Both the position numbers and the translations under genes were made by a program. From the NCBI GenBank assembly GCA_950295325.1, contig OX485805.1:48818758-48882757 (forward strand): DNA of 64,000 nt. Direction: 5' to 3'. Position 1 is the stretch's first letter. Each line of letters starts with the position of its first letter. This document shows positions 49,108 to 60,560 of the stretch, piece after piece. The notes below the pieces were generated by a model. It did not search any database, was not told the DNA's origin, and worked only from the letters and a program-made list of their open reading frames with translations. The DNA is from Polytrichum commune. Lineage: Eukaryota; Streptophyta; Polytrichopsida; Polytrichales; Polytrichaceae.

Positions 49108-49595
49108 ATTTGGGTTATTTAGATGAACTCAATCTTCGACTTGAGATATGTGACATTTGTATTAGGAGTCTTAATAAAAACCTACCTTCCTATAGGTTTG
49201 TTGTTGATTCGTCTCAATGTAATCTCGTTGGACCAATTTGGAGGTCTTTGATGCTAATATATGTGCCCTAGAAGGAAGTTTTGAAGTGGAAGAGGGTTTC
49301 AATGTTTTCTACCTTCGACGTACATGGCTGTTACAAATCTAGAGCAAATTCTCAGCCCAAATCTCCCAATCTCCCGATTCTAGATACGCATAAGTTCCGT
49401 TCCTAGGAGTGGATTGACAACTATACTAAATTATCCTACTAGCTTGCATTACTATTTGTGTTACATGTTGATAGGACTCTCTATTATAATCGTCGTTTTT
49501 GCTCAAATAAGACAAACAGTTGTGCAGTATGCATGTCAAGGAACACGGAAAAACCCTAAACCCTAAAAAATGACATTTCTCTCAAAACAACATAG

Positions 49596-49694
49596 CTAGA
49601 TAGATAGAAACTCCAACCCCTTTCAAGCAAGGGGCCGGCGTGAATAAAGTGTCCGTTCGTAATGCCAATGACCCAATGCCCACTGGACAAGGGG
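49596..49694 (+). repeat. highly conserved ~100-bp repeat, copy 2
   Basis: Nearly identical to 39916-40016, with only a handful of mismatches by eye, mostly in the ACTCCAACCCCTTTCAAGC part. Identity unknown; the low divergence suggests recent dispersal or conversion. Confidence 0.75.
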
Positions 49695-49839
49695 ACATTG
49701 GGACAACGTAGCTATGTATTATTCCAAGCTAATTCATCTCGAATGGTTTGGACTAGACAAATTGCAACGTTGTATTGATTAATAATAGCAACCTCCATGT
49801 TGCATACCATTTGAAGACTTGTACATTGGATGAATGAGA

Positions 49840-50080
49840 GGTACGAATTATCACATACGAGAGTGCCTCTCATTCATCCAAAATACCAACTCTGAAATAG
49901 TATGTAGCCCATAGGTTACTTTCTTAAATTGATTGACACTGGAATTAGCTTTAAAAGTCCTAAATTACTTTAGTTGAAGACATTTGAGCTGAATTTGTTG
50001 CAAACCTATAGGGGGGTCAAGTTCTTATATTGGATGGATGAGACATACACTCGCATGTGATAATTTCCTCTCTCTTCATG
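49840..50080. mobile_element. MITE family K, copy 4
   Basis: The left arm GAATTATCACATACGAGAGT then CCTCTCATTCATCCAAAA is inverted at the right arm (TATTGGATGGATGAGACATA then CACTCGCATGTGATAA). The core has the family block GGAATTAGCTTTAAAAG and AAACCTATAGGGGGGTC. Confidence 0.7.
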
Positions 50081-50094
50081 TCATACTTATTACT

Positions 50095-50815
50095 TGAGAG
50101 AGGGAATTTTGCATACAAACGCATCTCTCATCCATCCAACATGAAATCTTTAACCTCTATAGAGTAGACAAGCCCATTTCCGAGAACCCCCTAATCTTAA
50201 TACATAGAGTCCCTTAGAGTTGTGAAGTTCCACACATGTAGCCATCAATATCTAACGTGAAGGAGAAAGCCTTGAAGAATCACACATGTAGCCGTCAATA
50301 TCTAACGTGAAGGAAATAACCTTGAAGGATCACACATGTAGTTGACACATTCGACGTGACAGAACAAATAAGTTAAACATGCATGGATTTGGGTTCCTTG
50401 AAAAGGGCACTAATTATACTCAAGTTTTCGTCTCCCAATTATAAAAAATTGGTCTACCTATGTTGTGAATATGGGTTGGGAGAGAGTTTTGCCGTTGGAA
50501 GTCTACATTAATTTCAAAACTTGGAAATAAATCGATTTTTTTGTTTTATTTTTGATGGTTAGTTAGATATCGTGGTGTCAATTTATAGACTTATGAAAAC
50601 CGTTTACATTAACGGAAAAAGTGTTTGTCTATTATAGATTTGTTGCCAGTTCATCTCAAATGACCTCAAATACACTAATTCGGGGTCTTCAAAACTAATT
50701 CCGGTGTCATATATATATATCAAATGGAGAAAAGCAACCTCCGGACTGCATACTATTTCAGAGCTTTAATGTTGGATGAATGAAAGGAGAGGTACCCTTG
50801 TCAACGATAATTCCC
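50095..50815. mobile_element. MITE family K, copy 5 (enlarged)
   Basis: The left arm GAGAGAGGGAATTTTGCATA then CTCTCATCCATCCAACATGA pairs with the right arm TTAATGTTGGATGAATGA ending in ATAATTCCCTCTTTCCC. The interior is longer than in other copies and includes a local duplication around CACACATGTAGCCRTCAATA (50230-50330). Confidence 0.55.
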
Positions 50816-50879
50816 TCTTTCCCTTATTACTCAAGCATTGACTCCAAGTTACCACCTAAAAGTTACCACGAACCCAACT

Positions 50880-51606
50880 TACCACGTAAGAGTTACCGCG
50901 ACGGCGTGGCTGGGATCCGATTCACCGCGCGGGGAATTCACCTCCCGTTTAACCTGTCTTAGTGGACGGGATGGTGAAAGTAAAAAAATGCCAGAGTAAG
51001 AATCCACTTTACCGGGGCCATTGCGGTGTTCCTCTGGGGTCGAGGAGGAGCGAGCTTGGAGCTGTGGCAGTAAGTTCACGCGGGTGGATGAGGGAGGCAA
51101 TTGCAAGTGCGATTCCCATAAACTTCCTCTGTCACCGGCCGGCCATTTGATTTCGAAGCCGATCATCGAGTTTCAACCGCTTTACAATACCTTTATCTGC
51201 GCATCTCTGAAGCCACGGGACAATTAATTTCGCCGTCTTTTGAGCACGTTGCTGCTGCTCCCCCAACCTGCCCTCCTTGTCCATTTTTGGTGCATCTGTC
51301 TGCTGAGGTTCTTCTGTTCTGTAAGGTAATAAGTTAAGGCTTTTGGGTTTTGGTTGTTCAATTTGCCGCAGCAGCAGTGCAGAGAGTTGGTAGTGGGTGG
51401 GAGCCGATCATCGACGGTGCTTTCGGAGTCTCATCAGCGTGCGCTGCCTCGTCACACTGCCTCTGCTCCTGCTCCTGCCCCAGGAAATCACCACAGTAAA
51501 ATAGAGGTCGTGGCAGTGTCTTCCGGTGACCGGTCGTTACGAACTTTATCCTGGAACCGAGAGAGAATCGTTTTACAAGGTGTAATTTCTTCACGGTAAG
51601 GCAAGG

Positions 51607-51644
<38 letters not shown>

Positions 51645-52648
51645 CTAGGTGGAAATTCGCTGTGGTAAGGTAAGGGATACAACGTTAAGAGTCATTTAGA
51701 GAGAGAAGAGGAGGGAGGGAGATAGAGAGAGAGTCAGTTTTACTTGGTGGAATTTCGCAGGGTTTTACGAGGGAAGGGCGGGGGCGTTAGGGAGTGTTGT
51801 TGCGCTTGTTTTGTTTTGTATTGTATTGTAATGTGACATGTTTGGGATGAATGATGGAGAGGGCGTGGCCAGTGGAGGCGTGTTACTGTGGGAAGGTTGA
51901 TTAGAAGAAGTACCTCATAGCGGAGTACAATGGCATCCGACCCTAAGATGGGGGGGGGATCATATGTATGCATCAGGAACAGCCGGGACGAATCGGAAGT
52001 CTACCTAGTACATAAGTTACACAGCGTGGAGCCTGCTGATAGAGACTGAGTATGACGCGGAGATATATAGGAAGTGAGAGTCCAGGGGAAAGTCGCGGAG
52101 AGGGCGAGAAAGGAGAAAGAATGAACTGGGGTAAGTGTTAGCTGGCAGTACGGATAGGCATCCCATTCCATTCCAGGTGGTATGTATGTTGGAGAAAGCA
52201 TCAGAGAACTCGTAGTTGGACAAGAGTTGAGGGCACTGGACAAGAAGGGGTGTTTATTTTTGGAATTTCGGTGTTATGAATGCGGGCCAATATCACGAGA
52301 CTCACTCCGACGGTTTCTTTAATATATACTACGCAGCAGTAAGTAAGAGTAGTAACAAGTATGTAAAGAAATTAAGCTAATCAGGTGAGGAAAGAGTCTT
52401 TTCAGTAGACAGAGCATCCAAGTTGACTTAAAGAAGACAAATCTCTTGCAAGCAGTGTGGCAAGAGCTTTCCGGGAACATCTTATTTTGGGAGGAAGGAA
52501 GCTAGGCTAGCAAGGCTCTCGAAGAATCACAATGCTCAGTAAGAAGTGAGGTTTATGCGAGGTGGCGGAGATCTAAGCTTAGGTCACGCCTGAGAGCGGC
52601 CATATATTGTACAAGAGAGATTTGTGTGAGGGGGGGGGCGGGGGCCGG
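50880..52648 (+). promoter_or_regulatory. upstream region and 5' leader of the PMT-type gene
   Basis: G+C content rises sharply compared with the repeat block to the left. A long (GA)n tract lies at 51609-51641 with more GA-rich sequence to about 51735, a common feature of plant promoters and leaders bound by BPC/GAGA factors. A donor-like CTGTAAG|GTAATAAG near 51326 could start a 5' UTR intron. The open frames here show no domain. A transcription start was not fixed. Confidence 0.35.
51609..51641. repeat. (GA)n microsatellite
   Basis: About 16 uninterrupted GA units, about 1 kb upstream of the PMT start codon. Confidence 0.9.
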
Positions 52649-55600
52649 ATGTTTGGTCGTGGAGCTAATACCACAAGAATGAGAGGTCGCAACGATGGCG
52701 GTGCTGCCCAGAAGCGCCGAGTGTTCATCACCGTGTGCACTTTGGTGCTCATGGTGTCGTTGATCACGCTGTACCATGGGTCCTTCTTCAGCAATCGACG
52801 GAGCAAGAATGTAGTGGAGGCAAACTTCGATCCAGCGTCGTCCGAGTGGTCTGCTTCTCTCACGGAGAAGAATACCAAGATTAGCGACGATGAATCTCGG
52901 AGTGTGCGTGAAGAGGAGGTGGAGAAAGCAAGGGCCGACGTTACCCTCGAGGATCGCCACACCGATGTGCTGGAGTCCTCGAAGGGCGAAGAAGAGGAAA
53001 CCAAGGTGGACATAGATGCGGAGATTAAAGACGACACTCCTGTGGAGACCAAAGATGTTGAGGTCGAAGCTAAGGAGGATGCCCCCATTGAGGTTGAGGC
53101 TAAAGATGACAGCCCAGTCGAGAAAGAGGTTTCCGAGAAGGAAGTGTCCGAGAAGGTAGATGACGATGGATCCGCATCTCGCGATGCCGAACAGGGTCAG
53201 GAAGCTGCCTCATCCGACGAAGACGCGCCCATCAAACCTTTCCCAGTAAGTGTTGTAGGAATTCATGTGGAATAGGGGGGGTTAGATTTAGATTCCTCCC
53301 TTTGTTTGGACGTCCGTAAGAGAAGATCTCCATGGCTGAAGCTTCTAATCACCTCGAATCCTTAAGGTTTATCCTGAAGATCCCTTGTGGGTGTATGTCA
53401 TGCTATTTATCTTTCTTGAAGTCCATTCCTCCTCCATGCATTCACTGTCAAGGTCGATGGCATTGTAGAAATTCATGTGCAGCAGGGGGCTAGATCTCTT
53501 CATGGTTTGGATGTTCATGGAGGAGGTCTGTGGTTGAATCGTCTAATCACCTAGTGCCCGAGAGGTTTGGCTGAGAGATCCTTTGTGGGGTGTACATCAT
53601 GCGGTTGCCTTTCTTGAAGTCCACTCTTTCTCCATGCATTCACTGTCCAGATCGATTGCATTGAGTTTGTGGAAGATGCACCTTATCAAACCTTTCATAG
53701 TAAGTATTTCAGAAATTCGTGTGCAACAGGGGGCTAGATGTAGATTTATCCATAGTTTGGATCTCCATGGCGAAAGTCTGAAGATGATTGAAAAATTTCA
53801 ATCACCCAGTGTCCTCAAGATTTGACCTCAAGACCTCTTGTGGGTGGACATGCATGTTATTCGATTGTGTTTCTTGAAGCCCACCCCTTCATGCAATCAC
53901 TCAATCTCAAATTCCATTGAGTTTGTCAGATCTAAGAACCCGTCTGAATTTTCCACTCTGGTTCTCATTCTTTGGTAGCTCAATGCGTGGCTAAGGTGGA
54001 TTAGGATGTTGCGGTGTTTGGAATACTGAGGATGCAACATTGGGTTTTCCAGGTTTGTGAGGCGAAGTACACGGAGATTATCCCTTGCTTGGACCTTGCC
54101 CTGCAGAAGAAATTGAAGCTCAAGGTCAACCATTCCAACATGGAGCATTACGAGCGCCACTGCCCTCCTCCTAATCATCGATTGCATTGTTTGATTCCTC
54201 CACCTGCCAACTACAAGGTAGGGGAGCAACAACTTTTTAAGTCGATTGCGCATGTAGACTCAGCCGCTGTAGATCTGGCATGTGATCTAGTGTTTTCTGT
54301 TTTCTGGTCAGTAATTGTTCTGGTAAGCTGATTCGCGAGGACTGAGGAATGGTATAACGTATTTAAGATATTGCTGAACTTCTTACCAAGGATTTTCTTT
54401 AGAATCCTGTAGGTTTTTCTTAGAAGGATCCTGATTCTTTTCCCTTCGTGGAGAGCTCCTCGATGTCTCTGAATAAGACGATTGATGCTAGGCATGGCAA
54501 TGTTTCTTGTTGAATTCGACAAGCCATTGTTCGTATCTGATTATCTTCATCTTTTGGCTGGGGCTTAGGTACCAATCAGGTGGCCAGAAAGTAGAGATGA
54601 AGTCTGGCAAGCGAATGTTCCTCACACCTTTTTGGCTACCGAGAAGTCGGATCAGCATTGGATGGTTGTAAATGGTCAGAAGGTGAACTTCCCAGGTGGT
54701 GGCACACATTTTCCCAATGGCGCGGACAAGTACATTGCTTCTATTGCAAAGGTATTGATCTCTTTGTTTAATTCGTACAGAGTATTGCAGTTTTTCTTTG
54801 TCATATCTGGATGAGTAGTATGCAAACTCGATTTGAATCGAGACATTTTTTCACAGTCCAGAATGACTAGGTAGGATGCTTGTTTCTCGATAGAAGTATC
54901 ACCTGGATAGCTGGTGATTTCTCATAACTTTCAGGACCTTCGAAAGTGCTTGCAAAAATTACGTCAAGATTTTATCAAGAATTATAGCCTTGCGATCCAT
55001 ATCCATTACTGTCCGCGACCTCAACCTATATTCTGCTTTCTGTGAATCTCCTCAAGTACTCACAATCAATCCGCATTTTGTTGTATCATCAACAGATGTT
55101 GAAGAACGAGGAGGGAAACTTGACTTTGAATGGTAAAATCAGAACTGTTCTGGATGTGGGTTGTGGAGTGGCAAGCTTCGGTGCATATTTGTTGCCTCTG
55201 GACATTATTGCAATGTCTGTAGCTCCAAATGATGTCCATCAAAATCAGATCCAATTTGCTCTTGAAAGAGGCATCCCTGCAACTCTCGGAGTATTGGGTA
55301 CAAAGCGTCTACCATATCCAAGTAAATCATTTGATTTGGCTCATTGTTCTCGCTGTCGCATTGAGTGGCACCAGAGAGGTGGAATCCTGCTCCTGGAAGT
55401 CGATAGGTTGTTGAGGCCAGGGGGTTACTTCGTCTGGTCTGCCCCCCCTGCTTACCGTGAGGATCCAGAAGATGTGGAGATTTGGAAGGCGATGACCAGC
55501 CTTGTGAATCGTATGTGCTGGTCGGTGGCTGCTCATCAGGACCAAACAGTGATATGGCAAAAACCTTTGACGAATGAGTGTTACGAGAGCCGTGAAGAAG

Positions 55601-57169
55601 GAACTGAGCCACCGTTGTGCAAAAATCCTGAACCAGACAGTGCTTGGAATGAGCCTATGGAAACTTGCATTACTCCTTTGACAGGTGCAATTTGAATTTG
55701 AATCTGGAGATGACATTTTCCATAGTGTGGATTGTTTTTGTACGAAAGTGGGGTCAATTGCTTTTGGTTTTCTCCTGATCTTTGTACTGTGAGTGGTTCA
55801 CTGTTCTTGATTATCTGTTAAGTGTGTACTCTGTATATAGCTCAAACTCTTCGTTGATCTGGACAACTGCTCAAGGATGGTTTGTTGACCTCTTTCTTTT
55901 GTTCTGTAGGTGAAGGTCCCATCGTTCAGCCTTGGCCTAAGCGTATGTTTGCCCCTTCACCTCGACTGAAGGAGCTCAACATCAATGAGAAGAAATATCT
56001 CATCGACACTGTGAGTTATTGGTTGCCTTTCTTGAATAAAGAGGTTTTGAAATACTGCGGAGTTTCTTGGGGCCTGGTTTATTGCATTTAATGTACTTAC
56101 ATATTTTAGATTTCGATCACTAGTTGTATTCTATCTATCTCCTCACATAGGAAAGCGTTATTAATCTTACACATGGTGTCAGGGTTATCTGTTTCTGAAA
56201 GCAAGGTATTTATTGTTATTCTTGTTGTTACTGCAGCGTGTGTGGAAGAAGAGGCTCAATCTGTACTGGAGCACTTTGAAGGGAGCTAACCAGGTGGAGC
56301 AATATAGTGTACGGAACATAATGGACATGAAGGCAAACTTTGGTGGTTTTGCTGCAGCACTAAGAGAGAAGGAATTTCCTGTCTGGGTTATGAATGTTGT
56401 TCCCTCAGCTGGCCCTAACACCTTGAAGATTGTTTATGACAGAGGCTTTATTGGCTCCATGCATAATTGGTAATTCTCAGGATCCGTTCCCAACCTTTCA
56501 AGAATAGTATAGGTCTTTGTTTTGAATGATTTTTAGTGCTTGCCTATAGATGGCCTTACTCAGATAGTTTTGTCTGCCATGACTTTTGAGGTTTGATTAG
56601 TTGAGCCGAATTTAGTAGGTTGTTTGATTATTCATGAGTGGACATGTCTTGGGTTTAGATGGTATTTTTCTGAGGCTTTTTGAACTAAACAAACTGAGGC
56701 TCAACAGTAAGGTTAACTCCCTAGAACCAAGTATAATATACTTGAATGACTTATTAGATGCATAATGTATTTCTACTTCTCTTGAACTATACTGTGGAAA
56801 AGCAAGTCATATTGTTGAGTGAAGCTCACATTTAGGGGTTTATTTGGCTACTGCAGGTGCGAGGCCTTCTCGACATATCCACGCACATATGATCTTCTGC
56901 ATGCATGGAATGTGTTCTCTGATATTGAGAAGGCCGGATGTAGCACGGAGGATCTATTGCTAGAGATGGACAGAATCCTACGACCAATGGGCCTTGTCAT
57001 CATTCGGGATAGGTCGGCTACTGTCGATCGCATAACCAAGTACCTTGAGGCAGTTCGCTGGTCACAATGGCACCTAGTCATTGAAGCCGAAAAAGATGAC
57101 CTCTCTGATGCAGACGAGAAGATTTTGTTTGCGAGGAAGGAGATTTGGCAACCTGAGGACGTCTTGTAA
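52649..57169 (+). CDS. probable pectin methyltransferase of the PMT20/PMT21 (ERD3) type
   Basis: Predicted role: Golgi type II membrane S-adenosylmethionine-dependent methyltransferase (DUF248) acting on pectin or related wall polysaccharides. Exons: 52649-53245, 54053-54217, 54569-54751, 55096-55684, 55910-56010, 56237-56469 and 56857-57169 (TAA), with phases closing exactly; 726 aa. One membrane anchor lies at about 25-43. Residues 60-198 are a strongly acidic, repetitive stalk. The conserved region starts at IPCLDLALQKKLKLKV, then MEHYERHCPPP, WMVVNG and FPGGGTHFPNGADKYI. The first SAM site is DVGCGVASFGAYL (about 335-347), with HCSRCRIEW and LLEVDRLLRPGGYFVW. The second half has VRNIMDMKANFGGFAAAL, VWVMNVVP and CEAFSTYPRTYDLLHAWNVF. 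These phrases match the PMT20/21 clade better than PMT24-26. An ATG 42 bases upstream is in frame but precedes a G-rich stretch; 52649 gives a typical basic N terminus. Confidence 0.92.
53228..53900 (+). repeat. three tandem ~220-bp copies in intron 1 of the PMT gene, including exon-end duplicates
   Basis: Copies start at about 53228, 53460 and 53680. Copy 1 begins in the last codons of exon 1 with the true donor. Copy 3 contains TATCAAACCTTTCATAGTAAG-like sequence mirroring exon-end ATCAAACCTTTCCCAGTAAG. Shared phrases include GGGGGCTAGAT, TCTTGAAGTCCA and CATGCATTCACTGTC. Confidence 0.85.
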
Positions 57170-59875
57170 AATATGTTGACGACACACCAGGGAAAAATAG
57201 TATATAAGACTTGCTTGAGCAGGGAGGTTTTGCGGATCAGGAAGGAGAAGGTAAGTGTAAACTCAGAGATGTTGCCAACTCCAGCTCATCCAAGTGTGAC
57301 AAGAAAAACGTGGAGCTTGAGCATGCCTGGGGGATTCTTGTAGTCGTTGACAATATTTTTGGATTTCTCCAGGTCTTTTAGACTGGTGACCGACGGAGTG
57401 ATGGAGAGGGCATGTACGAGTAGCTGTTAGTGTTGTTGCGAACATCAAGATGGACAGGGCACTCGAGTTGCAGTCATTCTAGTTGACCACACCTCGGAGT
57501 CCTACTTGTTCAGGCTGAAGGAGAATGAGCATCAGTAGCTGTTCTTGAAGGACAAATAGTTGGTGCTTTGAAAACTCACAACTTGGGAAAAAGCAGAGAG
57601 ATAGTGAGGGAGGGATACTGGTGATAGTTGAGCTTCATTGGTTACATAGGTTCCTTACATGTAGCCTTAATTCTTTTTAGGTATGATAATGAGAGGAGCT
57701 GTAGTAGTTCACGGGCACTCGATGGAGTAAAGCTGATGAATAGCTGAGTTGGGAAATGATTCTTCCGTACCTTGTCTCTCACGATTTATGAGCTGGAGCA
57801 TGATCAGCGTACTCTTGTACAGTCTATATTCCATAATCATAACCATAAACTGGTGGCTCTTCAAATTGGTAGTCTCGTGGGGGGTTCCCTCACCCCCACG
57901 AATTAGTTCCTGGTGTCACATTTATATTAATTGCTTATGAAGAACTTTGTCATTGTCCATGCTTACTGGGGGAGCCTCGAGTTGCTGGGTAGGATGCGTG
58001 GCACTCAAGAAATTTGTTGGAAATAATTCAATGAGCTGTGGAAAGGAGCTTTCTGCGAAGTCCTTGATCAGGTCTTTAATCAAAGCTTCAACACACCATC
58101 TGTACATTGATGGTTATATATATTCAAGGCATTAAGATAATATGTAAAGTTAGTCCTTATGTAACTTAAGGTGATTTTCTTGAATGGGTTAAATTACTAA
58201 TTTTTGCGTGAACCATTTGTCCCGTTTCCTGAATCAATTGTTACAAACCCACAGTGATATTCTAGGTCTTTGTATGTAATTCTGTTTAAAACCGTTAGGG
58301 TCAGGAAGGAAATACAGTCTGACAATGTTGTGCCTTGAATCGTTATTGATGTTGGCAATGTTTTTGTCTGCATCTGGATCCTTCATGCATCTCATTACCT
58401 GCAGCATGAATCTTTGCTTTGATGCAATCATTAGCTGTGTAAGACATTTTGTGATGATTTCACATGCCTGTGTAGAAACTGTAGTCAATTGCAATTCACT
58501 AGAGCTTGGGGTGTCCAACACTGTGTTTTAGTTGTGGTCACATATCTTGCACGTGCTCCTGTGGGCTTAGCTTGTACTTTTGCCTATCCACAACCTTGAG
58601 GTTTCTGAGCTTGTGTTACTAGGTATATTAGTATATGCTTGTTGTCTTCTGGTTCAAATTGGGCCACCGGACCAATTTGCATTTAACCAATGTGGTGATG
58701 GTGAATATGGAATTGTCGGACACTTTTGAGTTCAAAAGATTAGAATTCAATATTCCTTACCTCAGAGGAGAATTGATCACAAGTTTCTCCAGGATGGGGC
58801 GTTTGGATACGTACCATGCATGTGTACTTGATAATAACTTACTGTTGCTGCTCGATTGTCGTATTTTATGTGTCTTTGTGTTGTTGTATCCAATACCAAA
58901 TTGGAAAAATAGGTGCAAGCATTCTGCATAACTCTTGTTGCCTGTTGTGGTAATTCTTATGCAACAGTCCATTAGTTCCTTGATGCACAACTTGTGCAAC
59001 TGCTGAGTAGGAAAGATAGAAGGTAAATGTACCAGCACTATTAGTTAATGTTTCTGAGGAGTAGAAATATCAATCGGGACTCTTGTTGCAAGCTTATGGG
59101 AGATGGGAATGAGAAATGTGCGCTTCAAGGAACCCTTTAATTTCATAGCACTGAGTCTCCATATTTCCATGCTGTGCTGAATGAACTACGCGGAAGTTTG
59201 ATGAGAGTAAAAAATATCTTTGCTTCACCGCCTCTTTCATGTTTCAGTTTCAAAACTTGATTAAATGCAAGGACCTCACCATGATCTGCATAGAGGGAAG
59301 CACTTCGGATTCTTGGATCCAATATGCTTGGTCCAGGACATTCATTTCTCTGTATTGAAATCAACCCTTCTGGTGAGGTCCCCATTGAGCATTGAGACAT
59401 TGAATGGGGTATTGGAGAGGAGTTCTGATTACAACTATCTCCAAGTCTCCTCCAGGGGAAGAGACTTATTTATCTTTCATTTCTTTCTTGTTAATACGGG
59501 TATACCAATATCAAAACCTTCATGCTTGACTCTGTCTGAGGTACCGGCTTAGGTCTGGATTTTGGAGCTGGCTTTGATCTCCATTCCCACCAACCTCCTT
59601 CAGGTTTCGCTTGAGTGATGACCCATGCCTCTGTACATTGACCAGAATAATGAACAAGTTTATGTATTTGTCAATTTGAGTGAATGAGCCTAGCTTTTTG
59701 AAGTCTTCAAAATATCACTAATATCATGATGATCATAGCATTTCTGAAGAAACTTTCAAGTTGCCACAAATCTTTAATACACTCTGGAAAATTAATAATG
59801 CATTCAACTTGGCATTGATGCGTAGTTTTAAAGCAAAAGCTGGAGTTAAGTACAGATAATGCTAGGGAAACTATA
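57170..59875. other. PMT 3' region and unrecognised intergenic sequence
   Basis: The first few hundred bases are presumably 3' UTR. The rest has no recognisable domain or repeat. Its composition is closer to the genic parts than to the transposon block, so a non-coding transcript cannot be excluded. Confidence 0.4.
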
Positions 59876-59975
59876 CACTGTTTATGGTATTTAGTGTCAC
59901 ATACACTATTTGCGAAGGCCTAAACTAGATACCTAGAGGTCTCAAAGTGTCATGCCTGCGCTAATTGTTGATATG
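59876..59975 (-). mobile_element. TIR element family B, terminal fragment
   Basis: ACTGTTTATGGTATTTAGTG and the following sequence match, inverted, the right end of 13316-13832, through CTAAACTAGATACCTAGAGG and CAAAGTGTCATG. The fragment stops about where the phosphatase pseudogene begins. Confidence 0.7.
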
Positions 59976-59984
59976 ATTCCATTT

Positions 59985-60560
59985 GTTAAGCGACAATTCC
60001 TGGTTTTGGACCTCAATGGGGTCCTCGTCCAATGTCCCAAGGCCTGACGGTCCCCTTCTCTACACCCAAGAACATGGACTATGGCGGGCTTCTGACATAC
60101 ATCAACAACAAGCTTGTTTGCCTTCGGCCCGGACTCTGCCGTTTCCTTCATATTGTCCAATCCAAATTGTAGGTGACTATCTGGAGCTTCATGAATTTGA
60201 AGCACACCCAAGTCGTCATAGAGTTCATATTCAAAGGGATCAAGCCCCCTTGCATGGTGTTGGGCCAGGAGTTGTGCATGGTGTTGTTGACCTTGGAGTG
60301 GAGGTTGTTAGGAAGTTGAGAACCATGCCAACAACCAGTATTTGAAGGTGTTGAAACCCATATTTTGGGACCAATGCCCCACTATGATAGGGTGTCCTTA
60401 TGATTTGTGGCCCGCCCATGACAACACCCTCAAGCTCGATGACAACCCCTCCAAGAACATCTTGAGCACCACCTCCAACTACATAATTTGCCCCACATGG
60501 ACGGTTAGGAAGGTCTAGGACTGATTTTTGATCGACCTTGGGAGATACCTTCATACGCTC
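59985..60560 (+). pseudogene. HAD/FCP1-type (NLI-interacting) phosphatase pseudogene
   Basis: Three plus-strand frames in order give a recognisable but broken HAD phosphatase of the plant FCP1-homology type. KRQFLVLDLNGVLVQCPKA (frame of 59988) carries the nucleophile motif in the plant DLNG form. Then YINNKLVCLRPGLCRFLH and, after an in-frame TAG at 60169-60171, VTIWSFMNLKHTQVVIEFIF (frame of 60071) match the domain's RPG..FL and IWS...H motifs. NTLKLDDNPSKNILS (frame of 60423) corresponds to the DD catalytic motif. No introns are seen between the motifs, which suggests a processed or fragmentary copy. Frameshifts and stops make it non-functional. Confidence 0.65.

Noticed and set aside
52607-52648. 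Upstream in-frame ATG of the PMT gene
   Set aside because: It would add MYKRDLCEGGGGGR from a G-homopolymer stretch before an otherwise typical N terminus. I prefer 52649, though it is not excluded.
59983-60345. 120-residue plus-strand frame over the phosphatase pseudogene
   Set aside because: Wrong frame: the HAD motifs are in other frames, so this is a shadow.
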